The notes under the pieces: model-generated | Told to the model about the DNA's origin: nothing | Databases searched by the model: none | Seen by the model: the letters and a program-made list of their open reading frames with translations, nothing else | Translations under genes and position numbers: made by a program | Assembly: GCF_029635795.1 (NCBI RefSeq) | Contig: NZ_CP114280.1 | Span: forward strand, 2,418,001-2,482,000 | Direction: 5' to 3' | Origin: Dickeya lacustris | Lineage (GTDB): Bacteria > Pseudomonadota > Gammaproteobacteria > Enterobacterales > Enterobacteriaceae | DNA: 64,000 bases | In this document: positions 1-8,985 of the stretch, piece after piece | How positions within the stretch are numbered: position 1 is the first letter of the stretch | How the letters are laid out: each line of letters begins with the position of its first letter

Positions 1-113
1 GTAATGATTTCTCCTCGCTCTCCTCACGGCCAACGTCTGCTGCACAAAAGCCGACCAGCGCACCCAAATTAGCGCTGGCCTCCGGCAATAACAACGACTG
101 GGAACAGTTCTAG
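1..113 (+). CDS. C-terminal tail of a methyl-accepting chemotaxis protein (partial)
   Basis: The window opens inside a gene; the frame starting at base 3 stays open to a TAG at 111-113 and encodes about 36 residues. The tail is low-complexity (Ser, Ala, Pro, Lys) and ends in NNNDWEQF. A flexible linker ending in an xWxxF pentapeptide is the known docking site for the CheR methyltransferase and CheB on high-abundance receptors (NWETF in E. coli Tsr). The neighbouring receptor ending at 5605 closes with the very similar DWETF. I infer a fourth MCP running in from the left. The ligand and signalling domains lie outside the window, so only the family can be named. Confidence 0.75.
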   Translation, partial: NDFSSLSSRPTSAAQKPTSAPKLALASGNNNDWEQF

Positions 114-681
114 TCCACCACATGCCCTCCGTGATGCCCACCGTCGCCGTTTATCGGCGGCGGCTGTGGCGCGCTGTTTTTCCCGCCCCCGTCCGCTGCT
201 GACATAGCGAATACCTATTACTCAACCTTCGCTATTTTGGTTATTTATAACGTAGACCGTTGATGTACCGGACTCGTGACCATGAACGCCTGCGCCGGTT
301 AACGGGTTTGCGCCAATTTCTGTCTGGTATGCACGCTAACACCGTCTTGATATGTGCAAGATGTTGATATATAGGCATATTGATATGTAGACATATTGAT
401 AGATAAACATGCTGATAGGTAAACATGCAGCGTGGTGCAAACGCGAACGTGCCGCCCTCGACGCACGAAGCCCGCCTGCACCTCATCGGCCTGCATCCCA
501 TAAGCAGGGTGAACACGCATACCAGACAGGCAAGCCTTAAAGACAGGGCATTGACGGCGGGCATGCCGCCGGTGTCGCTAACGCCATACGTCTGCAATCA
601 GCACATGACGTTCACACAGCCAAGCATCGCATAACGGATTACGCCATCGGGATTATGGCCTCAATCGCTTAGGGGGATATT
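114..681. other. Intergenic region between two MCP genes
   Basis: 568 bases with no gene I can support; both strands carry open frames of 60-120 codons, but none has a convincing ribosome site or recognisable protein. A GC-rich dyad near 131-162 followed by a T-run could end transcription of the upstream MCP. A 16-base tandem repeat lies at 366-429. A Shine-Dalgarno (AGGGGG) for the next MCP is at 671-676. I see no clear sigma-28 promoter. Confidence 0.5.
366..429. repeat. Four 16-bp imperfect direct repeats
   Basis: Four consecutive 16-base units start at 366, 382, 398 and 414. Each begins GATA and has the shape GATAnnTAnnCATnnn, for example GATATGTAGACATATT and GATAGGTAAACATGCA. A degenerate fifth copy may precede them at 349-365. 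The tract is AT-rich within a GC-richer intergenic region, about 250 bases upstream of the next MCP. Function is unknown: a repeated binding site for a regulator or a slippage-generated tract are both possible. Confidence 0.8.
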
Positions 682-2307
682 ATGGCTCTTTTCAGGAACA
701 TTCGACTTTCCACCCGGCTCAATGCCGGTTTTGCATGGGTGATAGTAATTGGTTTTCTGATTGCGCTGTTTGGCCAGCTCCAGTTAAGCCGACTCAGCGC
801 CTCGATGCAGCAATTATCCGCATCCCATGTGGTCATGCTGTTACAACTGGAAAAAGTCAAAGACCACGTCAATGATGCGGCCCGCCGGGTACGCAACATT
901 GCGCTGTTGAACGATAAAGCCCAGCGCGAACAAGAGCGCCAAAGCCTGGAAGCGGTAAATAGCGGTATGGCCGCTCTGATGACAAAGCTCACTCAGGCGA
1001 ATAATGACCCGGACATGAAAGCCTTCCTTCAGCAACTTGACCAGTTTCGCCCTGCTTACAATGACGCGATGAAAAACGCGGTCGATGCCGGTATGGAAGG
1101 CCATCCGGTACAGGCGCGTAACATCATCGTGGCTGACCTGCAAAAGGCGCAGGAAGGGATATTTATCACGCTTGAGAAAATGATTGATTACCAGTCATCG
1201 CAAACGCTGTCCATGACCCGACATGCCGAGCACCAGGCGACACAGTCAGGCTGGCTGATGCTGACGCTGGCACTGATAAGCAGCATTATCGGCGTCGCCA
1301 CAGCCAGTTATCTCAGCCGCTATATCCGTCGCCAGTTAGGGGGCGAGCCGCAATATGCCGCGCACATTGCTCAACAGGTCGCACAGGGTAATCTGGCAGT
1401 GGAGGTGGTCAGGGCGCGCCACGACAGCCAAAGCTTGTTGTCATCCATGCAGGCCATGTGCGAAAGCCTAGGGCAAATCGTCAGTCAGGTGCGCCAAAGC
1501 AGCGAATCGATTGCGAGCGGTTCACAGCAAATCGCCAGCGGTAATGCCGACTTAAGCAGCCGTACCGAACAGCAAGCCGCCAACCTGCAACAAACGGCGG
1601 CGTCGATGGAGCAAATAAGCCAAACCATCCGCCAAAATGGTGACACCGTGCGCGAAGCCGCGCAACTCGCCACCACCGCCAGCACCACCGCCGCCAAAGG
1701 CAACGAAGTGGTGAGCGATGTGATTCGAACCATGGCAGACATCACCACCAGCTCGCGTAAAATTGGCGATATTATCAGCGTTATTGACGGTATTGCCTTT
1801 CAAACCAATATTCTGGCGCTAAACGCCGCCGTAGAAGCCGCGCGTGCCGGTGAGCAGGGGCGTGGCTTCGCTGTCGTCGCCGGGGAAGTACGCTCGCTGG
1901 CGCAGCGTTCCGCTTCTGCGGCGCGCGAGATTAAAGCGCTGATTACGGAAAGTATGGAAAAAGTAGAAAGCGGTGCGCAGTTGGTCGGTGACGCCGGTAA
2001 TACCATGACTGATATTGTGAGCCAGGCGCGCCATGTCGCTGACTTGATTCGGGAAATTGGCGTGACAACAACCGAGCAGGAATCAGGTATCGGCCAGATT
2101 CATCAGGCCATTAATCAACTCGACCATGTTACCCAGCAAAATGCGGCGTTGGTGGAACAGTCGGCGAATGCCGCCGATAGCCTGAACGCACAGGCCTGCC
2201 ACCTGTTGCAGTTAATGAATATGTTCGTACTCGCCAGCCATACCACTCAGCGGCAGCCGTCATCGCATGAGCCTGCCGCATTACGGCTGGCCTTGTCATC
2301 GCACTAA
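682..2307 (+). CDS. Methyl-accepting chemotaxis protein (no CheR pentapeptide)
   Basis: 541-residue transmembrane chemoreceptor. TM1 is at about residues 14-33, followed by a helical periplasmic ligand-binding domain of the four-helix-bundle type (about 35-185). TM2 is at about 188-210, then a HAMP domain beginning at the LGGEP motif. The cytoplasmic coiled coil carries the near-invariant hairpin tip ([20 protein letters not shown], about 370-390), which contacts CheA and CheW. The protein ends RLALSSH with no xWxxF tail, so it would be a low-abundance-type receptor relying on assistance for adaptation. The start has AGGGGG six bases upstream. It is one of at least four tandem, same-strand MCPs, separated from the next by a convergent unrelated gene. 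The ligand cannot be predicted. Confidence 0.95.
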   Translation: MALFRNIRLSTRLNAGFAWVIVIGFLIALFGQLQLSRLSASMQQLSASHVVMLLQLEKVKDHVNDAARRVRNIALLNDKAQREQERQSLEAVNSGMAALMTKLTQANNDPDMKAFLQQLDQFRPAYNDAMKNAVDAGMEGHPVQARNIIVADLQKAQEGIFITLEKMIDYQSSQTLSMTRHAEHQATQSGWLMLTLALISSIIGVATASYLSRYIRRQLGGEPQYAAHIAQQVAQGNLAVEVVRARHDSQSLLSSMQAMCESLGQIVSQVRQSSESIASGSQQIASGNADLSSRTEQQAANLQQTAASMEQISQTIRQNGDTVREAAQLATTASTTAAKGNEVVSDVIRTMADITTSSRKIGDIISVIDGIAFQTNILALNAAVEAARAGEQGRGFAVVAGEVRSLAQRSASAAREIKALITESMEKVESGAQLVGDAGNTMTDIVSQARHVADLIREIGVTTTEQESGIGQIHQAINQLDHVTQQNAALVEQSANAADSLNAQACHLLQLMNMFVLASHTTQRQPSSHEPAALRLALSSH

Positions 2308-2334
2308 GCCCGAAAGCCGTGTGTTATGGCGACG

Positions 2335-2370
2335 ACGGGGGAGCGCAACGGAGCCGCTCTCCCGTCTATT
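2335..2370 (+). terminator. Probable terminator of the first complete MCP gene
   Basis: An 11-base arm at 2335-2345 pairs with 2355-2365 (ACGGGGGAGCG with CGCTCTCCCGT, one G-T wobble), 27 bases after the MCP stop codon. Only a short, interrupted T-rich stretch follows, so termination efficiency is uncertain. Confidence 0.5.
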
Positions 2371-2401
2371 ACTGCTATCACTGCTATTACCGCTATTACG
2401 G
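2366..2401. repeat. Four 9-bp tandem repeats
   Basis: Four 9-base units CTATTACTG, CTATCACTG, CTATTACCG and CTATTACGG run head to tail between the MCP terminator hairpin and the end of the convergent gene. The tract lies outside both coding regions. Confidence 0.75.
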
Positions 2402-2433
2402 CGCTGGCGGGCGCTACATCACGCGGTTTGCCG

Positions 2434-3318
2434 TCAAACCTGCACATCTACCGAGACATTACCGACAGTGCCTGTCGTTATCTCAACGCTGATGTCGCTA
2501 CTGCCGCCGCCCACATTCATCGACTGGACGGTCTTCTCGGTATCAGCAACGGCGTTATCAATCTCCTGAATTTTCTTTTGCGTCTCTTTGTCGCTCTGCT
2601 TGCTCGCATGCTTCACCATTGCGAGCAGCGATTTCAGCTCACGCACAGCCTCTTGCACCGCTTTGGCATCCGCCTGCCGCTCCGATGAGCCGTTCCCGTG
2701 CGCCATAAACGCCGCAACCTGGTTCTGCAATGCCTGCGCTGCTTGTGCCAGCGCCTGCGAAGAGTCCCCTTTTGCGGCTTCGCCAGTGGTACTGGCCCCC
2801 TCGCCGGCACTCACCGCCTCAGACCCGGCAGAGGCACTTTCAGCGGCAGCCGACGCCGCGCCCGCGCCGGATTGCGCCGCATCACTGGCTGGCGCCTCGC
2901 CTGACGAATTTCCCACTGCGGCACCACCACCGCCCTGATTCAGTGCCTGCGCAGCCTGCCCAAGCTCTCTGGCCAACTGGCGCAACTCGCTCAATAGCCC
3001 CGGAGGAATAGCCTGACCCGCCAGAGACATCAGCATCATCTTTAACATCTGAATACGCTGTTTGATTTGTTCCACGCGCGAACGCGCCACATCCTTTTTC
3101 ACATCGCCGAGCTGACTCATATTTTCCCGCATCGCGGCATCAAAGCGTTTACGCACCTCATCGCTAAATTGCACCATCACGGAATTGAGCGACGGCGACG
3201 TCCCGGCGCTGTTAGTGTCGGTATGCGTTTGTGCCAGGCGCGCGTCGTTCTCGGTTTTGGCGCTCTGCGTCAGCGCCGTCATGGTCGAATAGCGGGAGGT
3301 AGAAATGGGAGACGTCAT
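2434..3318 (-). CDS. Unrecognised Gly/Ala/Ser-rich protein lacking Cys and Trp
   Basis: 294-residue protein of unknown function. The ATG at 3318 is chosen over an upstream in-frame start because AGGA sits six bases before it. From that start the protein has no cysteine, no tryptophan and a single tyrosine, and no signal peptide or membrane segment. An N-terminal Ser/Thr-rich stretch (1-45) is followed by a charged, probably coiled-coil segment (about 50-95), then a low-complexity Gly/Ala/Ser/Glu region (about 125-195). A second helical region rich in Lys, Gln and Glu (about 200-265) precedes a Val/Gly/Ser-rich end. This composition resembles secreted harpin-like or needle/filament-associated proteins, but that is inference from composition only. 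It sits opposite and between two MCP genes, which may be chance or may indicate a motility-linked role. Confidence 0.75.
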   Translation of the reverse strand: MTSPISTSRYSTMTALTQSAKTENDARLAQTHTDTNSAGTSPSLNSVMVQFSDEVRKRFDAAMRENMSQLGDVKKDVARSRVEQIKQRIQMLKMMLMSLAGQAIPPGLLSELRQLARELGQAAQALNQGGGGAAVGNSSGEAPASDAAQSGAGAASAAAESASAGSEAVSAGEGASTTGEAAKGDSSQALAQAAQALQNQVAAFMAHGNGSSERQADAKAVQEAVRELKSLLAMVKHASKQSDKETQKKIQEIDNAVADTEKTVQSMNVGGGSSDISVEITTGTVGNVSVDVQV

Positions 3319-3901
3319 GCAATGTCCTGTGCAGTAACGGTTATTTACCGTCAGCAACTATTGTGCGTGAAGCGTACTAATGTGCGTGAAGCGTGCTAAC
3401 ACACATCAGGCAAAATACTTGCTGACACATGTTGAAATATAACGGCAAAAAATTCGCCAGCTTTAGGCCCGCTGGTTGAGATTCGGTTTTTGAGCCCGCC
3501 GAATGGCTAATGGCAGCCCCCCGCGCCAGCATAAGGCCAATTGAAAAACACCGCTTCAACTTATAAAAAAATAAAACCTTCTTTTTAAAAATGCGGGAAT
3601 TTATTTTGTCACTCAACAGATAATCACGCTGAAAATTGTTATTTGAATTATCAACAAACCCGGTTAAAAACATATTTCCCATTCATGAATCACTAAAAAA
3701 ATAATCTGATGAAATAAATTTTCTCGTCTTAAGATATAACAAAGACTCATTGTCTACATTAAACCCTGCAGCCATTGACAGCCTGACAGATTTATTCAGC
3801 AGCAATTCTTGAATGGCCGTTGCCACTCGATTTTACACACTGCGCTTTATGCCTTAATCATGACTGGCGTATCGCAAAAAATAGCCTTTAGGGGATAAAA
3901 C
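3319..3901. other. Divergent intergenic region upstream of an MCP and the Cys-free protein gene
   Basis: 583 bases of mostly AT-rich sequence holding the promoters of two divergent genes. An open frame on the minus strand at 3377-3682 lacks a ribosome site and any recognisable protein. A Shine-Dalgarno (AGGGGAT) for the MCP is at 3890-3896. Near 3367-3395 the short string GTGCGTGAAGCGT occurs twice in tandem (GTGCGTGAAGCGTACTAAT, then GTGCGTGAAGCGTGCTAAC), a 19-base direct repeat. Confidence 0.5.
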
Positions 3902-5605
3902 ATGAGTGTTCTCAAAAACATGAAGCTCGCCACCATGCTCGGCACAGGGTTCGCTCTGGTGTTAGTTATCAGCTTCTTTGTCTCTACCTACGGTCAACTA
4001 CAATTACGCCAGCAAAGCCAAAATATAAATACGTTAGCCAGTGACCAATTAGAGGGGCTGTTGCTGGTACAAGAGCTGAAAGATAATTTAAATACTATCG
4101 CGATTTCAGTACGTAATCTGACGTTGTTTACCGCGCCGGATAACGTTGCGCAAGAAAAACAACTGATTACCAAAGTCATCGCACGCAACAGCGAAATTCT
4201 TAAGCGTCTGGATGAATTAGCCAGTTCCGGTAAAGAAAAAGCCCTGTTTGCGGCAATAAATCAGGTACGTCCGGCAAGCCTTGCCGCTACGCAAAAAGCG
4301 ATTGCCTTAAGCCAGGACAACAAACTGGATGACGCCAAAAATACCATCATGAACGAGGTGAGACCCGCTCAAGAGGCCTATTTCAAAGCCATTAACGAGA
4401 TGGTGAGTTATCAAAAAGGCGAGACCCGCCGTTCAGCGGATGACGCCAGCGAATCAGCACAGAGCTCTGGATTATTAATGCTGATACTCACCGTCGCATC
4501 GACAGTGCTCGGCGTGACCGTCGCCTGGTTAATTACCCGCAGAATTAAAGGGCTGCTCGGTGGTGAACCGGCATATGCCTCTGACATCGCCCGGCAAATT
4601 GCGGCAGGCAATCTGGCTATCCACATCGAGCGGCAATCAGGTAACGATGCAAGCTTACTGGCCGCGATGGATGATATGCGTATCGGGCTGAGTAAGATGG
4701 TGCAGCAGGTGCATGACAGCAGCGCCTCCATTTCAACCGGCTCCAGTGAAATTGCCATCGGCAGTAATGACCTGAGCCGCCGCACCGAAGAACAGGCCGC
4801 CAGTGTGCAGGAAACCGCCGCCTCGATGGAACAAATCAGCCAAACCATCCGGCAAAATGGCGATACCGTACGTGAAGCCGCCCAGCTTGCCGGTACCGCC
4901 AGCCAGACTGCGGCCAAGGGCAGCGATGTCGTCAATGACGTCATCACCACGATGGGCGATATCAGCACCAGTTCACGCAAAATTGGCGACATTATTACAG
5001 TCATTGACGGCATCGCCTTCCAGACGAATATTCTGGCGCTCAATGCGGCGGTGGAAGCGGCACGGGCAGGCGAACAGGGTCGCGGTTTCGCGGTGGTCGC
5101 CGGCGAGGTTCGCTCACTGGCCCAGCGCTCTGCCTCGGCAGCACGTGAAATTAAAGAGCTCATCACCACCAGTATGGAAAAAGTGGAAAGCGGCTCACAG
5201 TTGGTCTCCCGGGCGGGCGAAACCATGAGCGATATCGTCACGCAAGCGCAGCATGTCGCTAATCTGATAAGCGAAATTGGCGTCACCACGCAAGAGCAGG
5301 AATCGGGTATCGCGCAAATCAATCAGGCCATTACCCAGCTCGACAGCGTGACACAGCAAAATGCCGCGCTGGTGGAAGAATCAGCCAGTGCCGCAGATAG
5401 CCTGAACGACCAAGCCGCAAAACTGGTTGAGTTGATGAGTGTATTCAACATCGGCCAGGCCACCACGCCACAGCCCGCTCAGGCCCAGCCGCGTAAGGCC
5501 CCGGCTACCGCTGCGCGTAAATCGGCTACGCCGAAACTGGCACCGGCAAAAATGGCGCTGGCTACCGCACATACCAGTAAACACACTGACTGGGAAACCT
5601 TCTAA
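3902..5605 (+). CDS. Methyl-accepting chemotaxis protein with CheR-docking tail
   Basis: 567-residue chemoreceptor. TM1 is at about 13-31, then a periplasmic helical ligand domain, TM2 at about 190-212, a HAMP domain from LGGEP, and the methylation and signalling coiled coil with a consensus tip ([20 protein letters not shown] near 370-390). A flexible Pro/Ala/Lys-rich linker (about 515-560) ends in DWETF, the CheR/CheB-binding pentapeptide, so this should be a fully adapting receptor. A Shine-Dalgarno (GGGGAT) precedes the ATG. Its signalling half is very similar to that of the MCP at 682, consistent with local duplication followed by divergence of the ligand domains. The ligand is unknown. 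Confidence 0.96.
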   Translation: MSVLKNMKLATMLGTGFALVLVISFFVSTYGQLQLRQQSQNINTLASDQLEGLLLVQELKDNLNTIAISVRNLTLFTAPDNVAQEKQLITKVIARNSEILKRLDELASSGKEKALFAAINQVRPASLAATQKAIALSQDNKLDDAKNTIMNEVRPAQEAYFKAINEMVSYQKGETRRSADDASESAQSSGLLMLILTVASTVLGVTVAWLITRRIKGLLGGEPAYASDIARQIAAGNLAIHIERQSGNDASLLAAMDDMRIGLSKMVQQVHDSSASISTGSSEIAIGSNDLSRRTEEQAASVQETAASMEQISQTIRQNGDTVREAAQLAGTASQTAAKGSDVVNDVITTMGDISTSSRKIGDIITVIDGIAFQTNILALNAAVEAARAGEQGRGFAVVAGEVRSLAQRSASAAREIKELITTSMEKVESGSQLVSRAGETMSDIVTQAQHVANLISEIGVTTQEQESGIAQINQAITQLDSVTQQNAALVEESASAADSLNDQAAKLVELMSVFNIGQATTPQPAQAQPRKAPATAARKSATPKLAPAKMALATAHTSKHTDWETF

Positions 5606-6191
5606 GTGCCACACCCCTGCCGCTGGCTTGCTGGCGGCAGGAGTACATCCAAACCGTCATACAAAAAAGATCTGTCCTTTAAAACCAAAGCAATACAACT
5701 CGTTTCATTACTTTATTATCGATGTTTTACACTCTGCCATAGTTCTTTTTCTCCCCCGATTAGACAAATCGCCATTCTCCACACATAGTTAAATTGTCAG
5801 CCGCAGAGACCCATCATCACGGAAGAAAATCCAGCCATACGGCATCCATCAGGATGACACCCTACGCTGATCCCACTCTTTTAGCCCTCCATCGTGTCAT
5901 GACGCATGTGACGGCCAAACACCAGCGCAAACGCTTATGCAATAAGCGTGGTTAGCAAGTCTGTGACCGTGTTTTTTAGCGCGGGCAACACCTTATTTCT
6001 TACTCTCAGGGCCATTTCATACATAGCGGCTCCGGGGGTGGTGTGCTCTGTAAAACCCCTCGCCTTCGTCGAGGCGGGCATGAAAAACAGGGTAAACGTT
6101 ATGTGTATAGCGGCATCGGCACTCCGTTGCGCTGGCGTCATACACCTTTTCATTCTGGCTCAGACCGTTGCATCACACAGGCAGGGATCTT
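5606..6191. other. Intergenic region between two MCP genes
   Basis: 586 bases. A strong hairpin (CCTGCCGC at 5616-5623 with GCGGCAGG at 5634-5641) lies just past the MCP stop but lacks a T-run. Around 5935-6153 both strands are open for 70-85 codons, yet neither frame has a good ribosome site or a protein I recognise; it could be relic DNA. A Shine-Dalgarno (AGGGA) for the next MCP is at 6182-6186. Confidence 0.45.
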
Positions 6192-7832
6192 ATGAACACA
6201 CTCCATAATATGAAATTGAGCACCATGCTTGGTTCCAGCTTCGCCATGGTGATTATTATTGGCTTTATCGTTGCCGGATTCGGCCGCATACAGCTCTGGC
6301 AGTTAAGCAGCAATATCAAAGATTTGTCTGACAATCGTGTGCCTAAACTCATCATGATGCAGACCTATCAAAGCAACATCATGACCGTGACTAACGCCGC
6401 ACGCGATTTAGTGTTGTCATCTGACCCTGTACAGAAGCAGGCGGAAAAACAGCGGATTGATGAGGCGGTTGCCAGCAGTACAGCCCTGCTGCAGCGCTAC
6501 AGCGCCGTCACAGTCTCATCCGAAGCGAGGACGCTATTAAAAGCGCTGGAAGATGCACGGCCAGCCGCCATCACCGCGCTGAAAAAAGTGATTGATCTTG
6601 GCCTTGCTAATCGCACTGAAGAAGCCCGAAGCGTGATTCTCAGCGACTTTAAACCAGCACAAGTTAAGCTTATGGGCGCAATCGATGACATCATTATTTA
6701 TCAGAAGAATAAAACCAATGAGTTAGCTGCCGGTTCGATAGAGCTGGCCGGTGACTCCGGCAATATCATGTTTACGCTAACCGTCGTGGCGCTGATTCTG
6801 GGCAGCTTCATCGCCTGGTTTATTACCCGGCAGGTCAAAGGCAAACTCGGCGGCGAACCGGCTGAGGCGGCCTATATCGCACAGCAAATTGCCCAGGGCA
6901 ATCTGGCTATCAACATCGCACTGAAAGAAAACGACACCAGTAGCGTGCTGGCCGCCATCGAGGTGATGCGACAGAATTTATGCCACATTGTCGATCAGGT
7001 ACGCCAAAGCAGTTACTCCATCGCGCTCGGCTCGAATGAAATCGCTAACGGCACCAGTGATTTAAGTCAACGCACCGAAGAGCAAGCCGCCAGCCTGCAA
7101 CAAACGGCGGCCTCTATGGAACAGATCAGTAATGCGGTGACGCACAATGTGGAGATAGTCAAACACGTCACCGAACTGGCCAATACCGCCACCCACACCG
7201 CGCAGACCGGCAATGAAGTATTTAGCCACGTCGTCACCATGATGAATGACATCAGCAGCAGCTCGCAGAGAATCGTCGATATCATTCAACTCATTGATAG
7301 CATTGCGTTCCAAACCAATATTCTGGCATTGAATGCCGGTGTAGAAGCCGCCCGTGCCGGTGAGGAAGGCAAAGGTTTCGCCGTCGTAGCCAGTGAAGTC
7401 CGCTCGCTGGCGCAGCACTCTGCCAGTGCCGCACACGACATCAAAACCTTAATTACCGAAAGCGTACAGAAAATCACCTCTGGTGCCGATCTCGTCACCC
7501 ATGCGGGCAGCACCATGGGCACTATTCTGGAACAAACCCGTCAGGTTGCGCAGTTGATTAATGAAATCAGTATTTCAACCGGTGAACAGCAGTTAGGCAT
7601 TTCGCAAATCAACACCGCCGTTGCCCAGTTGGATCAGGTCACGCACCAAAACGCCGCGCTGGTACAAGAATCGGCCACGGCGACGGACAGCCTCAGCGGT
7701 CAGGCAGCACATCTGGTTGATCTGATTAAAGTGTTTGTCGTTGAAGACATGATTTCACGTCAGCGGCTTGATATGGGAGCACCAAATCCGTTGATGGGGG
7801 CCGCTCATCATCAGCCTATCATTCATCACTAG
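6192..7832 (+). CDS. Methyl-accepting chemotaxis protein with variant signalling tip
   Basis: 546-residue chemoreceptor; the ATG at 6192 is preferred over an in-frame ATG at 6168 because AGGGA lies upstream and the N-terminus then matches its neighbours (MNTLHNMKLST). TM1 at about 15-33, periplasmic helical domain, TM2 at about 190-210, HAMP from LGGEP. The hairpin tip reads [20 protein letters not shown], then GEEGKGF where its neighbours have GEQGRGF. These are conservative but unusual changes at the CheA/CheW-contacting end. The C-terminus (HHQPIIHH) has no xWxxF pentapeptide. It is the most diverged member of the array. Ligand unknown. Confidence 0.94.
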   Translation: MNTLHNMKLSTMLGSSFAMVIIIGFIVAGFGRIQLWQLSSNIKDLSDNRVPKLIMMQTYQSNIMTVTNAARDLVLSSDPVQKQAEKQRIDEAVASSTALLQRYSAVTVSSEARTLLKALEDARPAAITALKKVIDLGLANRTEEARSVILSDFKPAQVKLMGAIDDIIIYQKNKTNELAAGSIELAGDSGNIMFTLTVVALILGSFIAWFITRQVKGKLGGEPAEAAYIAQQIAQGNLAINIALKENDTSSVLAAIEVMRQNLCHIVDQVRQSSYSIALGSNEIANGTSDLSQRTEEQAASLQQTAASMEQISNAVTHNVEIVKHVTELANTATHTAQTGNEVFSHVVTMMNDISSSSQRIVDIIQLIDSIAFQTNILALNAGVEAARAGEEGKGFAVVASEVRSLAQHSASAAHDIKTLITESVQKITSGADLVTHAGSTMGTILEQTRQVAQLINEISISTGEQQLGISQINTAVAQLDQVTHQNAALVQESATATDSLSGQAAHLVDLIKVFVVEDMISRQRLDMGAPNPLMGAAHHQPIIHH

Positions 7833-7926
7833 CTCGTCATGAGCGCACCACGCTAGCGCGTTGCCGTTTGCGGCCACAGGGCAAAACGGCAACGCTCGCC
7901 GCTGGCCGCCTGCGCCTTTGCCGCAT

Positions 7927-8841
7927 TCAAAACTGGCGCGCTATTTGCGGCAGTTCGCGCTCCAGAATCGCCAGCATCGCATCGCGTGCGCTATCACGGC
8001 CCTGACTCATCCAGGCCGCCGCCAGCGGCAAGCCATTACCGAAAGAGTCATGCTGGCGACGAATAGGGATAAAACACACATTCGGCACCGACATGCGCGA
8101 CACCCAGCGTGGCATTAACGCCCCTCCCACCTCCGCTGCCACCATATTAATGATGGTCTGCTTCTCGTCGGCCCTTTGCACAACATAGGGTTTCAGACCC
8201 GCCTCAACGAACAGGTTCATGGTGAGATCGTGGCTGTGCGGGCGCGAGCGCCGCTCTGGAACAATCAGCGGCAACGCCGCCAAATCCTGAATGCTCACCT
8301 CTTTGCGGCTTGCCAGCTCATGATGCCGGGCGATAGCCAGCACCACGTTTTCAGACAACAGAAACCGCATCGTCATCCACGGATCGCACTGCTGTGGCGG
8401 GCGAATAAAAATCAAATCCAGCCGACCCGATTTCAACCTCGGTAACAGACGAGAGCTCTTATCCTCATAAATCTGTACATCAATTTCCGGGTGGGCCTGA
8501 CGAAAAATAGGCAACAGATGTGGCACCAGGCCGATAGCCGCACTGTCAATCGCCCCCAGCCTTAACGTCGTGGCATTCAAGCGACCCTGATGGCGAAAAC
8601 GGGCACTCAGCGCATCCGCACTCGCCAGCAACACCCGGCCTTCTTCCAACAACGTTTGTCCATCTGGCGTGAGCGCCACATTACGGGTGGAGCGAATAAA
8701 TAGCCGCGTCCCCAGCCCCTCTTCCAGCAGGCGAATGTGTCGCCCAAGCGCGGAAGGCAGCATGTCAAGCCGCTGGGCGGCATGGCCAAAATGCAGGGTT
8801 TCCGCCACAGCAATAAAACAGCGCAGTTGGTTAAGCTCCAT
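7927..8841 (-). CDS. LysR-family transcriptional regulator
   Basis: 305-residue LysR-type regulator, with the start set at the ATG at 8841 (MELNQLRCF) following AGAGGAAGAG; an upstream in-frame extension reads through a repeat and is unlikely. The N-terminal winged helix-turn-helix spans residues 1-60 (FGHAAQRLDMLPSALGRHIR recognition region, then LEEGLGTRLF). The C-terminal effector domain begins at about 90. It is divergent from the MFS-ttdA-ttdB cluster, the usual arrangement for a LysR activator of an adjacent catabolic operon, so I infer that it controls those genes in response to the substrate or an intermediate. The effector domain resembles the aromatic/hydroxy-acid-responsive LysR group, but the inducer cannot be read from the sequence. 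Confidence 0.93.
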   Translation of the reverse strand: MELNQLRCFIAVAETLHFGHAAQRLDMLPSALGRHIRLLEEGLGTRLFIRSTRNVALTPDGQTLLEEGRVLLASADALSARFRHQGRLNATTLRLGAIDSAAIGLVPHLLPIFRQAHPEIDVQIYEDKSSRLLPRLKSGRLDLIFIRPPQQCDPWMTMRFLLSENVVLAIARHHELASRKEVSIQDLAALPLIVPERRSRPHSHDLTMNLFVEAGLKPYVVQRADEKQTIINMVAAEVGGALMPRWVSRMSVPNVCFIPIRRQHDSFGNGLPLAAAWMSQGRDSARDAMLAILERELPQIARQF

Positions 8842-8858
8842 TCTCTTCCTCTGGCGAT

Positions 8859-8985
8859 TATACCCATCATCCTTCAAGTTGCAGATGCGTTGGCTGCCCT
8901 CACTCACCCCAGTCACTTACTTCAGTAAGCTCCTGGGGACTCACTCGGTTGCCGCCTTCCTGCAACTCGAATTATTTTGGGTATA
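8859..8985. repeat. Palindromic intergenic repeat (127 bp)
   Basis: Imperfect inverted repeat. The left end starts TATACCCATCATCCTTCAAG and continues TTGCAG; the right end reads CTGCAACTCGAATTATTTTG and closes in GGTATA. An inner dyad, CTTACTTCAGTAAG, is near the centre. The ends mirror each other, so the RNA could form one long hairpin. I recall similar sequences dispersed in enterobacterial intergenic regions, but copy number was not checked. It lies between the LysR start and the MFS gene, in the likely control region. Confidence 0.8.

Noticed and set aside
241..634. Overlapping frames on both strands between MCP genes
   Set aside because: They run through a 16-bp tandem repeat and have no recognisable product or start signal.
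3377..3682. 101-codon minus-strand frame upstream of an MCP
   Set aside because: AT-rich intergenic sequence with no initiation signal.
4411..5322. 303-codon open frame on the minus strand opposite an MCP
   Set aside because: It mirrors the strongly biased MCP coding strand; no ribosome site, no plausible protein, Ser/Ala-rich antisense composition.
682..7832. Search for sigma-28 (FliA) promoters before the MCP genes
   Set aside because: No TAAA-N15-GCCGATAA-type match convincing enough to report in any of the three upstream regions.
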